Shown here piece after piece: positions 42,098-50,778 of a stretch of DNA of 64,000 nt. Under the pieces are notes generated by a model that had not been told where the DNA came from, made no database searches, and saw nothing but the letters and a program-made list of their open reading frames with translations. The stretch covers positions 682,001 to 746,000 of the forward strand of contig NZ_CP151274.1 in assembly GCF_051131135.1 (NCBI RefSeq), in the 5' to 3' direction. A program made the translations under genes and the position numbers. Each line of letters begins with the position of its first letter. Position 1 is the first letter of the stretch. Source of the DNA: Thermogladius sp023256015 (GTDB taxonomy: Archaea > Thermoproteota > Thermoprotei_A > Sulfolobales > Desulfurococcaceae).

Positions 42098-43699
42098 CTA
42101 GCAGGAGGCTATTCTAACGAGGCCCCCCACGACGTACCTCTCCCCGACTCTAGTCACCCTCACGACAGCCCTACACCCGCTGAACTTACCCGACTGGACG
42201 CCCTCCACGAAGACCACGGGCCCGTGCTTCACCGGGTACCCGTAGAACCTCCCGCTGCTGTAGAGCAGGTAGACCTCCAGCTCGCTGCCGAGCAGGCTCT
42301 TCTTCATTACCAGGTTGTACTCGTTGACCGCCCTCCTCAGCTCCTCCACCGCTCTTCTCTCGCTACCAGACAAGACCGGCCTACCCAGCTTCTCGAAGGC
42401 TGTGCCGGGGAGGGGTGTGTACTTGTAGAGGGTGATCTTCTCCACGCCGGTCTCGGACAGCGCCTTCAGCCCCTCCAGCGTCCTACGGTACACTCCCGCG
42501 CCCTCGAATGGGAGCCCGTACATCAAGTATACGTAGGGCCTCAGGCCCGCCTCCCGCAGGAGCTTGGAGGCCCTCGCAACGTGCTCCAGCCCTATCGGCT
42601 TACCTAGTACGTCCCTGTTGTACTCGAAGTCGCCTGTCTCCAGCCCTATGTGGACAGTGGTGCCGCTCAGGTACTTGCCGAGGACTTTCGCCACTCCCTC
42701 GTCGACCAGGCAGGCCTTTATGTTCTCTATCATCAGGGCGCCCTCGCCGGCCTTGAAGACCCCGACGTCGCTGAGGGCGGAGAGGAGCCCCTCTATAGCG
42801 TCCACGTTGGCTGGGGGGTTGCAGGGGTCTGCTAGGACGCCCTTCACTAGCCAGTCCCTGCCGTAGTCGAGGAAGTCGGGCGCGCTCAGCACGACCCTCC
42901 TAGCGCCGCTCTCGACCAGGCCCTCCACCTCTCTCCTCACGTACTCCACCGGGATCGAGCGGGCGGCGCCGAACATGTAGGGGACGCTACAGAAGCCGCA
43001 GCCGGGGGGTATGTCGACGGGGCAGCTCACCCTTCTCGCACTGTCCGGGTGGCGGCAGAGCATGCACTTGAGGCAACCGAGCTCCCTTAGCAGGGGCCTG
43101 TAGAAGTTGCTGCAGCCTCTCACCACCTCGACGTAGTACCTGTAGACCTTGACAGGCCTGTAGACGCGGTCGACTCTAGTCCAGTGCTCGAACCTAGTGA
43201 TCTCCTCGACAGCCGCGTACAAGTGCGGCGTGGTCAGCTTGGCCCCGTTGCTCGACCTGTAGGCTAGGGCGGGGACCCCCCTGGGGTCGAAGCCCCCGAC
43301 GCCGCTCTCCCGCATCTTGTCTAGGAGGACGGGTAGGACTGGCTCGGCCTCCCCCAGCACGACGAAGTCCACGCTACCGACCTTCTCCAGTAGCCTCCTC
43401 CAAGAGAAGCTTATGGGCCCGCCCACCACTACCACGGCTCTACTGTTCCTCCTCTTGACGTAGTCCGAGAGGGCCCTCACGGCGCCGGCGTCTGTGGACA
43501 TGGCGCTGATCATGACGGCGTCCACCCTGTCGAGCCTAACTCCCCCGAGTAACACGTCCTCGTAGGTGTGCAGCCCCACGCTGTAGCCCAGGGTAGCTAC
43601 AATGCCCGCCACGACGCGGGGCCCCGCCCCCACGACGTCGAAGGTGGAGTACCTAGACCCCCTGCCCCTCGCTAGCGCGTCCACAACGGCGACTCTCAT
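42098..43699 (-). CDS. B12-binding-domain radical SAM protein with TRAM-like C-terminus
   Basis: This 533-residue protein has an N-terminal cobalamin-binding-like Rossmann domain (DAVMISAMSTDAGAV, VVVVGGPIS), a radical SAM barrel starting at IPPGCGFCSVPYMFG and an approximately 60-residue C-terminal TRAM-like barrel (HGPVVFVEGVQSGKF). The cluster Cys spacing is C-x7-C-x2-C (CPVDIPPGCGFC), preceded by C-x2-C-x2-C in GCLKCMLC, so a second metal site may exist. I relate it to archaeal B12/radical SAM families typified by Methanocaldococcus proteins. The TRAM domain suggests an RNA substrate. Function unknown. Confidence 0.75.
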   Translation of the reverse strand: MRVAVVDALARGRGSRYSTFDVVGAGPRVVAGIVATLGYSVGLHTYEDVLLGGVRLDRVDAVMISAMSTDAGAVRALSDYVKRRNSRAVVVVGGPISFSWRRLLEKVGSVDFVVLGEAEPVLPVLLDKMRESGVGGFDPRGVPALAYRSSNGAKLTTPHLYAAVEEITRFEHWTRVDRVYRPVKVYRYYVEVVRGCSNFYRPLLRELGCLKCMLCRHPDSARRVSCPVDIPPGCGFCSVPYMFGAARSIPVEYVRREVEGLVESGARRVVLSAPDFLDYGRDWLVKGVLADPCNPPANVDAIEGLLSALSDVGVFKAGEGALMIENIKACLVDEGVAKVLGKYLSGTTVHIGLETGDFEYNRDVLGKPIGLEHVARASKLLREAGLRPYVYLMYGLPFEGAGVYRRTLEGLKALSETGVEKITLYKYTPLPGTAFEKLGRPVLSGSERRAVEELRRAVNEYNLVMKKSLLGSELEVYLLYSSGRFYGYPVKHGPVVFVEGVQSGKFSGCRAVVRVTRVGERYVVGGLVRIASC

Positions 43700-43715
43700 A
43701 GGCTCACTTGGAGTT

Positions 43716-43724
43716 CTTTATATA
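43716..43724. promoter_or_regulatory. Shared bidirectional TATA box
   Basis: CTTTATATA on plus, TATATAAAG on minus. It lies 17 nt from the minus-strand start at 43699 and 34 nt from the plus-strand start at 43758, the only TATA candidate in a 58-nt divergent gap. Confidence 0.6.
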
Positions 43725-43757
43725 CCCTTTGACATGTAAAGTTACACGGGGTAAATA

Positions 43758-44417
43758 ATGCCAGCAGAGACGTCGATAGCAGAGATGAACAGCATAGACT
43801 ACCTGACCATGATGGTGAGAGACGTCGAGGACGTGCTGGCAGTACTAGAGGAGGCCGTGAAAGCCTACGCGGGGGGCAACAGCGTTTCGAGGGTCTACCC
43901 CAAGATAAGAGACCTAAAGAACAAGGTGGAGGAAGGCAAGGTCTTGATATTGGAGTACCTCATGAGGCTGGGAGAAGCCCTAATGAACGCCAGGTCTTAC
44001 ATAGCTGTGGCCCAGGGGCTGGACAAGATAGCCCAGTTGTCCGACGGCGCAGGGTACAGGCTCATGTTGCTGGAGGAGAACAACATAAGACTGGACAACA
44101 AGATAGTCGACAGCGTGGTCGAGCTGGTGAAGACCGCGAGGAAGCAGATGCTCCTGGTAAGAGACTCCCTGGAGAAGCTGAGGCTCAACCCCAGGAAGAG
44201 CTTGAGCAACTGCAGCGAAGTGAGCAAGCTAGAGGCTCTAGCGGACGAGACGTACCGGAACACCACCTTCAGCCTGTACACCCTCCACTCGGGGAACATA
44301 GTGGCTCTCATGGTCGGTAAAGAGATAGTCGACTTCGTCGAGGACATATGCGACTTCGCCAAGCTCATCGGTGAGGAGATACGGTTCCTAGCACTCCTGA
44401 AGACAGCGTCGACGTGA
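43758..44417 (+). CDS. PhoU-like DUF47 helical protein
   Basis: This 219-residue all-helical protein has the DUF47/PhoU layout: two long three-helix bundles with conserved acids, ending in VDFVEDICDFAKLIGEEI (about 193-210; the ED-x2-D metal-binding signature). Members are thought to regulate or assist phosphate transport. No phosphate permease is beside it here. It overlaps the EndA start by GTGA, so the two genes are co-translated. Confidence 0.7.
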   Translation: MPAETSIAEMNSIDYLTMMVRDVEDVLAVLEEAVKAYAGGNSVSRVYPKIRDLKNKVEEGKVLILEYLMRLGEALMNARSYIAVAQGLDKIAQLSDGAGYRLMLLEENNIRLDNKIVDSVVELVKTARKQMLLVRDSLEKLRLNPRKSLSNCSEVSKLEALADETYRNTTFSLYTLHSGNIVALMVGKEIVDFVEDICDFAKLIGEEIRFLALLKTAST

Positions 44418-44971
44418 CCAAGTGCTTCTCTATTTTGCTACACAACCGGGTGGTAGTACCCGACCCCGCCTGCGGCTCCGCGGTATACTGGAGCTCGTAC
44501 TACGGCTCCCTCCTAGGGATCGAGAAGCCGAGGAGTAGGAGCGACCAGGCACCCCTAGAGCTCTCTCTCATAGAGGCGCTCTACCTACTCGAGAAAAACC
44601 TCCTGAGGGTCTACGCCAATAGAGGCGGCGGACCCGCACCTCTCTCACCGGAGGAGCTGTACTCGATCGGTCTAGAGAGGGTCAACAGGTTCAGGGAGCT
44701 CTACGCCGTCTACAAGGACTTGAGGGAGAGAGGGTTCGTCGTGAGGAGGGGCCTCAAATTCGGTTGCGACTACTTAGTGTACAGGCACGGGCCGGGGATA
44801 GACCACGCCCCCTACGGCGTCCAGGTGTACAGTAAAGACGAGTTGACAGACCCCATCGAGATAGTGAGGATGGGGAGGCTCCTCCACTCGGTGAGGAAGA
44901 GGCTCATAGTAGCGGTCGTCGACGAGAAGAACAATATCAACTACCTGTTGTTTAGCTGGTGGAAGCCTTAA
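44414..44971 (+). CDS. endA: tRNA-splicing endonuclease
   Basis: This 185-residue protein shows the catalytic triad region of archaeal splicing endonucleases: Tyr in LVYRHGPGIDHAPYGVQVYS (quoted length 20), His in DHAPYGV and Lys in SVRKRLIVAV. It cuts bulge-helix-bulge introns from pre-tRNA and pre-rRNA. The length fits the catalytic alpha subunit of the heterotetrameric crenarchaeal form, so a beta subunit should lie elsewhere. Start GTG 44414. Confidence 0.9.
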   Translation: MTKCFSILLHNRVVVPDPACGSAVYWSSYYGSLLGIEKPRSRSDQAPLELSLIEALYLLEKNLLRVYANRGGGPAPLSPEELYSIGLERVNRFRELYAVYKDLRERGFVVRRGLKFGCDYLVYRHGPGIDHAPYGVQVYSKDELTDPIEIVRMGRLLHSVRKRLIVAVVDEKNNINYLLFSWWKP

Positions 44972-45030
44972 TAATATGGATAGACATGTTTCAAAACGTA
45001 GGGTGGGTAGCAGGGCTAGCCGTCGAGGTG

Positions 45031-45039
45031 CTTTTTATT
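45031..45039 (+). promoter_or_regulatory. TATA box for the Cys-rich protein gene
   Basis: CTTTTTATT lies 68 nt before ATG 45107. It decides against the in-frame TTG at 45038, which lies inside the box itself. Confidence 0.5.
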
Positions 45040-45106
45040 GGCTTGGAGAAGACCCGGGAGAGAAGGGGGCTTCAACCCCAGGCAGCAAGCTGAGCGGCAG
45101 GTACCC

Positions 45107-45403
45107 ATGCCGATAGACGACAAGTGCAACCCGTTGTGCCCGCTCTTCAAGTGCACGAGAAACGCGCTCTTCGTGACTACGAAGTCCTACAGGGGGAAGA
45201 CGTTCAAGGTCGCGATGTGCAGGCTGACCGGCGGCGAGTGCATCGGGGGCGAGTGCCAGTACGCGTCCTGTAGGCTGAACGCGCTACTGCCGGACGGGAA
45301 GTGCGCTAAAGCGCTAGAGAAGAAGGTCAAGCCCGTCTCGGACGAGGAGCTCTTCAGGGAGATCCAGGCGATAGAGGACGTCGACGACAGGTGGCTGAGG
45401 TAG
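45107..45403 (+). CDS. Small Cys-rich protein, probable metal site
   Basis: From ATG 45107 the product has 98 residues with seven to eight cysteines: C-N-P-L-C-P-L-F-K-C near the start, MCRLTGGECIGGECQYASC in the middle and KCAK later. The CGGC-like pattern suggests a zinc or Fe-S site. The first half is basic and the end is acidic. The longer frame from TTG 45038 is unlikely because that codon overlaps the TATA box. The family is unknown to me but looks conserved and structured. Confidence 0.6.
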   Translation: MPIDDKCNPLCPLFKCTRNALFVTTKSYRGKTFKVAMCRLTGGECIGGECQYASCRLNALLPDGKCAKALEKKVKPVSDEELFREIQAIEDVDDRWLR

Positions 45404-45404
45404 C

Positions 45405-46013
45405 CTAGCCCCCCGGAGACCACCTCCGGTAGAGGGAGTGCTCGACCCCCAGGGCGTCGAGGATTTTACCGACCACGAACAAGACCATGTCGTCGACGCT
45501 CTTGGGCTTGATGTAGAAGGCCGGCATGGCCGGGACTACGACAGCCCCCATCAGCGAGAGCTCGTAGAGGTTCCTCAAGTCCACGGGGGAGAGGGGCGTC
45601 TCCCTCGGTACCAAGACTAGCTTGTTCCTCAGCCTCAGGACCCCCAAGGCGACGCGTGTGAGGAGGTTGTCTTGGATGCCGTGGGCTATCTTGGCGATGG
45701 TGCTCATAGAGGCGGGGACTACCACCATGTCGGTGGACACCAGGTTGCTACTGCTGGCTATGTCCGAGGAGAGGTCGCTGCTGGGGTAGACCCCGTCTAG
45801 GCCGCCGAGCCTGGCCAGGTACTCGGGCAGCTCTACGCCCTCCTCGAGGCGGGCCACCGCGGCGGCGTTACCCGTGTAGACGACGTAGACCTTGTCGTAG
45901 ACCCTCCTGGCTAGGGAGATGTTGCCTAAGAGGCTCAGACCGTACCTCACACCACTAGCGCCGGTCAAGCCCACTACGAGCGTCCTGGTGTCAGGCCTGC
46001 GCGGGGTCATCAC
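45405..46013 (-). CDS. ubiX: Flavin prenyltransferase
   Basis: This 202-residue protein has GLTGASGVRYGLSLL (FMN binding, about 15-29), SMSTIAKIAHGIQDNLLTRV and LVLVPRETPLSPVDLRNL, the standard UbiX/Pad1 motifs. It prenylates FMN to make the cofactor of UbiD-type decarboxylases. No UbiD gene is in the window. Its 3' end comes 2 nt from the end of the convergent Cys-rich gene. Confidence 0.92.
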   Translation of the reverse strand: MMTPRRPDTRTLVVGLTGASGVRYGLSLLGNISLARRVYDKVYVVYTGNAAAVARLEEGVELPEYLARLGGLDGVYPSSDLSSDIASSSNLVSTDMVVVPASMSTIAKIAHGIQDNLLTRVALGVLRLRNKLVLVPRETPLSPVDLRNLYELSLMGAVVVPAMPAFYIKPKSVDDMVLFVVGKILDALGVEHSLYRRWSPGG

Positions 46014-46074
46014 GGTTCAGGCCTTTCGAGCCACATCACTCAGTCATACTTATCCCCTCCTCGAGTAATATACC

Positions 46075-46377
46075 TTGACTAAGAGGCGCCCGCCCTTGAG
46101 CTACGTCCCGCAGGGCATACACCCTAGGGTCTTCAACAAGATGATAGGAGACCTACGCGAGAGGGGCTTGTGGGCCGAGAGGCACTCGTACAGCATGAGG
46201 GTGATGTACCAGGGCAGGTTCGTGGCGAGCCTCCACTTCTACCCCGGCTACAACTTGGTAGAAGTCAGGGTCTACGCGGAGTCCAGGGAACTAAACGAGG
46301 CGGTCGCGCGGGAGATAGGGGGTGTAATAGCCAGGTACCTGCCCGGCTACAAGCTAGAGGTGAAGTTTCTCAGGTGA
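46075..46377 (+). CDS. Small conserved-looking protein of unknown function
   Basis: This 100-residue basic alpha/beta protein starts at TTG 46075 and contains GIHPRVFNKMIGDLRERGL and two amphipathic strands (MRVMYQGRFVASLHF, NLVEVRVYAES). It could bind nucleic acid. It is divergent from ubiX and its tail overlaps the convergent sua5 gene by 8 nt. Not recognised. Confidence 0.6.
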   Translation: MTKRRPPLSYVPQGIHPRVFNKMIGDLRERGLWAERHSYSMRVMYQGRFVASLHFYPGYNLVEVRVYAESRELNEAVAREIGGVIARYLPGYKLEVKFLR

Positions 46378-47434
46378 AGAAACGCCTCGACGAAGCCTTC
46401 CTCAACCTGTTCACTATGGTGAGGCCGAGCCCCTGCTCGGGGAACCCCTCCGCGATGGCTACTCTACAACCCAGCTCGTCGATCTTCCTCAGGGCGCTGA
46501 AGAGGTTGTGCGCGACCTCGTAGAGGTTGCTCCTACTACCCAGGCTGAGGACCTCGGCGCCCAACCCGCTGTAGCGGGCCAGGGTCTCCTTCGAGGCTAG
46601 GACGCAGACCTTCCCCTCCTTGAACTCGCTCGCCAGCTCGGCCACCTTAAGGGTCAGCCTCGCGAGGCCGTCCGCGTCGTACCTGTCTGTCTCGACGAGG
46701 AGCAGCGGGGTCTCCGGGGCGTAGTGCCTGTACCTCATACCTGGGGCCAGGGCTCTCTCAGCCTCTGAGAGCCCGCGCGCAAAGCCCGGCACGTGTACTC
46801 TGACCCCCAGCACTCTCTCGATCTCCTCGACCGGGTAAGCGCCCGGCCTGAGCAGAACAGGGGGCTTCACGAGGAGGTTTACAATAGTCGACTCAACACC
46901 GTAGAGAGTCTCGCCGCCGTCTATGATCATCTCCACCTTGGAGTAGAGGTCTTCGACGACGTGCTCGCCCCTCGTCGGGCTAGGCCTACCGGACAGGTTC
47001 GCGCTTGGAGCGGCTATGGGGACCCCAGCCCTGGAGATCAGCCTCAGCGCGACGGGGTGCGCGGGCATCCTGACAGCCACCGTGTCAAGCCCGCCCGTCG
47101 CCTCGTAAGGGACTTTGTCCGTCTTCGGCAGTACGAGGGTCAGGGGGCCGGGCCAGAACTTCGACATCAGCTTGTAGGCCTCCTCGGGTATGTCCCTTGC
47201 GACCTCGTGCAGCATGTCGAGGCTGTCGACGTGTATAATAAGGGGGTTGTCAGCCGGCCTCTGCTTCACCTCGAAGATCCTGAGGACCGAGGACTTGTTG
47301 TAGGCGTTGGCGCCGAGCCCGTAGACCGTCTCAGTGGGGAAGGCGACGAGGCCCCCTCTCCGGATGACTTCGGCGGCCCTCTCGATCACTCCCTCGTCCG
47401 GGTTCAAGGGGTCCACTCTAGCCACGATAGTCAT
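46370..47434 (-). CDS. sua5: Threonylcarbamoyl-AMP synthase, long form
   Basis: This 354-residue protein has a YrdC domain (PTETVYGLGANAYNKSSV, KQRPADNPLIIHV, SANLSGRPSPTRGEHV, about 1-205) plus the C-terminal Sua5 domain (about 240-354; MRYRHYAPETPLLLVE at the linker). It makes threonylcarbamoyl-AMP for the t6A modification at position 37 of ANN-decoding tRNAs. The length is normal for the two-domain form. Confidence 0.94.
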   Translation of the reverse strand: MTIVARVDPLNPDEGVIERAAEVIRRGGLVAFPTETVYGLGANAYNKSSVLRIFEVKQRPADNPLIIHVDSLDMLHEVARDIPEEAYKLMSKFWPGPLTLVLPKTDKVPYEATGGLDTVAVRMPAHPVALRLISRAGVPIAAPSANLSGRPSPTRGEHVVEDLYSKVEMIIDGGETLYGVESTIVNLLVKPPVLLRPGAYPVEEIERVLGVRVHVPGFARGLSEAERALAPGMRYRHYAPETPLLLVETDRYDADGLARLTLKVAELASEFKEGKVCVLASKETLARYSGLGAEVLSLGSRSNLYEVAHNLFSALRKIDELGCRVAIAEGFPEQGLGLTIVNRLRKASSRRFFT

Positions 47435-47505
47435 TCGTTACACCGCGGGCGCGTCAAAGTAAATACTCTTCTAGAACAAGAATACAGACAAGGGGGGTAT
47501 AATCG

Positions 47506-48330
47506 GTGTCTACACCCGTTGAGAGGCTGTCGACGGGTGTAAGCGGAATCGACGAAATCCTGAGAGGCGGGATACCCAAGGGCTTCACAGTGGCCGTGGT
47601 CGGCGAGCCGGGTACAGGGAAGACCGTCTTCTCGCTACACTTCGTCAACGCCGGCCTCGTGAACGGCGAGAAGGCGATCTACGTCACTACGGAGGAGAGC
47701 AGGGCCAGCATCATAAGGCAGGCCGCCGCGTTCAACATGGACTTCCTCCAGGCCATAAACAGGGGCGACCTAGTAGTGATCGACGCGCTCATGGGGGATA
47801 GAGGGGACGCCTGGAGCCTGAGAGAGCTCGACGTCGAGGAGCTGGTGAATATGGTGATAGAGGCCAAGAAGTACCTCGGACACGGCCACACGAGGCTGGT
47901 CATAGACTCGATGAGCGCGTTCTGGCTCGACAAGCCAGCCATGGCGAGGAAGTACAGCTACCACGTGAAGAGAGTGTTGAGCAAGTGGGACTTCACGACG
48001 GTCCTCACGAGCCAGTACGCCGTGACGACGAGCCTAGGCTTCGGGTTCGGGGTAGAGCACGTAGCCGACGGGATAATAAGGTTCAGGAAGAGGCTTGTCG
48101 GCGGCTACCTGAAGAGGTTCATAGTCGTCGAGAAGATGAGGCAGACAGACCACGACAAGAGGGTCTTCGAGGTCGACATTGTGGACGGGAGGGGGATGGT
48201 CGTGGTCGGGCCTTACGCTCTCTCGCGTGAAGACTTCGCGTTGCCAGCGTCGGTCATGAGGAAGATGTTGGAGGCCGAGCTGAGGAAGAACCTCGAGCTC
48301 TACGGTGAAGAGGAGCTAGAGGAAGAGTAG
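47506..48330 (+). CDS. KaiC-like RecA-superfamily ATPase
   Basis: This 274-residue single-domain protein has GVSGIDEILRGGIPKG, Walker A GEPGTGKT (33-40), YVTTEESRASI and Walker B LVIDSMSAFW. The C-terminal tail (about 240-274) is acidic and helical. Archaeal KaiC-like proteins can regulate signalling or archaella, and this one is of unknown role. The 3' end overlaps tmcA on the other strand by 15 nt. Confidence 0.85.
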   Translation: MSTPVERLSTGVSGIDEILRGGIPKGFTVAVVGEPGTGKTVFSLHFVNAGLVNGEKAIYVTTEESRASIIRQAAAFNMDFLQAINRGDLVVIDALMGDRGDAWSLRELDVEELVNMVIEAKKYLGHGHTRLVIDSMSAFWLDKPAMARKYSYHVKRVLSKWDFTTVLTSQYAVTTSLGFGFGVEHVADGIIRFRKRLVGGYLKRFIVVEKMRQTDHDKRVFEVDIVDGRGMVVVGPYALSREDFALPASVMRKMLEAELRKNLELYGEEELEEE

Positions 48331-50763
48331 CCTACCGCCGCCGTAGTCCCCGAGCCTGATACCCGGTTTGTAGTCCTCTGGTCTAACCCCCGTCAAGAAC
48401 TCGAACATCTTACAGGCTATGTCGTGTGCCGCCTTGTGGAGGTCCTTAGCCGGCTTCTTGAGCATCTCCTCGAGGTCCTCCCAGCTCCTCCCCTGGAGTG
48501 CCTTCGTTAAGAGGACAAACTCCTCGAGGCGTGTAAGCTGGGGCCTCGACCCGGCCGGGAGCGAGAAGTAGAGGTTGGCTAGTTTAAACATGAGGTCTGC
48601 CGCCGCCTCGAAAGTCATAGGGCCCAGGCAGTAGACCCAGAGCCTGTCCAGCTGTATAGGGGTGAGGCAGCTCTTGTCCAGCTTTTCGAGTATAGGGGGC
48701 GTCGAGTCGACGAGTAGCTTCGCGACCTCCGGCTCCATGTCCCTGTAGTTTATCGGTAGGCTGAGTAGTAGCTTGGCTTTGAACTCTCTCTCAGACACCT
48801 CGACGAACTCCTTCGTCCTCTCGTTCAACGGGTAGACGACGAGTATCGTGTACTCGCCGCTGACAGGGTTCCTGTCAGGGCTTATGTGAACCGCCTTAAA
48901 CCCGTTCTTGACCCAGAACTTCAGTAGCTCTTCGTTTACTCCGAAGCCCGAGGCGACCCAGTCCAGGCCCCTGATAGAGGCCTCCTCGATCAGCTTCTTT
49001 AGCCCCCAGCTACCGATCCCCCTCCCCTGGACGCTGGGGTGTGTCGCTATCCTGACGACCCTCCAGCCCTTTGACTCGCCGAACTCCCGGAGCCTGGTGT
49101 GCTTCAGGAACCTGTCCGGTATTATGTTACCGGGTATCCTGCCCCCCTTCAAGAGCTCGTCGACCATGCTCTCCGGTATCGGGCCCTCCTCAGCTATCTG
49201 GATAGCGCAGACGATCTTCCCCGACCTGGTCTTGACGGCCCTGATCGAGTGGTGCGGGGCGTCAGCCAGCATTCCGAGGTCGTCTGGCTCGTTCCTGTAG
49301 TGGGCTAGGACGTATATGCCGAACAGCTGCCTTAGCTCCTCCTCACCACTCTTACTGAATAGATACGAGGGGTCGTAGGAGATGTAGACGAGGTTCTTTT
49401 CGTCGATGTCTCTCAGGTCTATCTCGTCGAGCTCGGCTGGCTCGGCGTCTAGGAGGAGGGTCTTGAAGGACCACACCTCCACGGGGTCGTCCCTACCGTA
49501 GCGTATGGGCTCCGTCATCTCGTACTCCAGTACTTCGGTGGACTTGTCGCTCTTCACCCTCCTCAAGAACCTGACAGAGAAGCCCCTGCCCGCGCCCTCG
49601 TAGCCGTGGATCGTAGTCGCGTAGACCGTCCTCTTGTGGGCCTCCCATATCTTGTACAGCATGGGCACGTGTATACCGGAGGCCTCGTCTACCACGACGA
49701 GGTCTGCCTTGATCTTCGGCACCGAGAGCGGCTCCCAGTACTCGATACTGAACCTGCTACTCCTCAGTTCTATGACGTCCCCGCCCTTCTTCACGACGTC
49801 GTACTTGTAGCCCAGCGTGTCTAGGGCGGTGGCGGCCATGGTGAAGAACGACTGTACGCCGCCGGGTGAGGGCGCGGTTACTAGCACCCTCGGCTTGGGC
49901 TTGACCTTGGCCAGCAGGTGTATTAGCCCCACGGAGCCTATTGCCACGGCGCAGCTCTTCCCCCTACCCCTGTCCGCGGTGACTACGAGGACCTTCTTGC
50001 CCTTAGGCTTCTCGTAGAACCACTCCATCAGCTCGACAACCCTCACCTGGTCGTTCGTCAGCGCGAGCTCGTAGAGCTCTCTGGGGAAGAGCGTCTCCTC
50101 GGGTATGACTATGTCCCGGCTCGCCGCCTCGCTGTACTTCTCCTTGTCTAGAGCGAACTTCTTCAGCACTCTGTTTTTGTCGGAGTCGTATACGGCCACG
50201 CCCTCGTGTTCCAGTAGCTTGCTCTTGAACCAGGTTATGAAAACGTGGCGCGGCTCCGGGAACTGCGGCACGGTCAGGTTCTGCTTGAATATCGTCAAGT
50301 GGTTGTCCCAGTCCTCCCAGCTCGGCGTAAGGAGTACTACGAGCCCCCCTCCCTCGACTATGCCCGTAAGCTTGCCTATGTCGTTAGGCTTCAGGTCCCT
50401 GGTCAGGTCTAGTACTAGGTAGGAGTAGGTCTTGCCCAGGTACTTCTCAGACTTCTCGTAGACGTCGAGCTCGAACTTAGTGTACTTGAAGTTCTTGGCG
50501 TGCCCCTCGAAGACCTCCTTCATGGACTCGGCTTCGGGGAACTCGTCGTGGTAGACGTACAGGCCGGTGTACTTCCTCTTGTCGTACCTGTGCCTAACCC
50601 GCTCGTGGTAGGAGATAGCCCTCGCGGCCAGGTGCCCCAGCTTCTCGCTGTCGGAGCCCGATATGGCGACTAGGCTCCTAAGCCTTCTCTTGACTAGGAA
50701 CTCCTCGCTCTTTCCAATAGTGGACAAAAGCTTGTTGAACGACGAGGGTATTTCTCCTGCCAA
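48316..50763 (-). CDS. tmcA: tRNA(Met)/RNA cytidine acetyltransferase
   Basis: This 815-residue protein has the TmcA order: an N-terminal domain, a helicase-like module with Walker A VVTADRGRGKSCA (about 257-269) and VVVDEASGI, a GNAT acetyltransferase domain with ATHPSVQGRGIGSWGLKKL (about 590-608) and a C-terminal tail. It uses ATP and acetyl-CoA to make N4-acetylcytidine in tRNA or, in hyperthermophiles, in rRNA and other RNAs. It lies 15 nt downstream of cdc48 on the same strand. Confidence 0.93.
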   Translation of the reverse strand: MAGEIPSSFNKLLSTIGKSEEFLVKRRLRSLVAISGSDSEKLGHLAARAISYHERVRHRYDKRKYTGLYVYHDEFPEAESMKEVFEGHAKNFKYTKFELDVYEKSEKYLGKTYSYLVLDLTRDLKPNDIGKLTGIVEGGGLVVLLTPSWEDWDNHLTIFKQNLTVPQFPEPRHVFITWFKSKLLEHEGVAVYDSDKNRVLKKFALDKEKYSEAASRDIVIPEETLFPRELYELALTNDQVRVVELMEWFYEKPKGKKVLVVTADRGRGKSCAVAIGSVGLIHLLAKVKPKPRVLVTAPSPGGVQSFFTMAATALDTLGYKYDVVKKGGDVIELRSSRFSIEYWEPLSVPKIKADLVVVDEASGIHVPMLYKIWEAHKRTVYATTIHGYEGAGRGFSVRFLRRVKSDKSTEVLEYEMTEPIRYGRDDPVEVWSFKTLLLDAEPAELDEIDLRDIDEKNLVYISYDPSYLFSKSGEEELRQLFGIYVLAHYRNEPDDLGMLADAPHHSIRAVKTRSGKIVCAIQIAEEGPIPESMVDELLKGGRIPGNIIPDRFLKHTRLREFGESKGWRVVRIATHPSVQGRGIGSWGLKKLIEEASIRGLDWVASGFGVNEELLKFWVKNGFKAVHISPDRNPVSGEYTILVVYPLNERTKEFVEVSEREFKAKLLLSLPINYRDMEPEVAKLLVDSTPPILEKLDKSCLTPIQLDRLWVYCLGPMTFEAAADLMFKLANLYFSLPAGSRPQLTRLEEFVLLTKALQGRSWEDLEEMLKKPAKDLHKAAHDIACKMFEFLTGVRPEDYKPGIRLGDYGGGRLLFL

Positions 50764-50778
50764 CTGGTCTGGCCTCGT

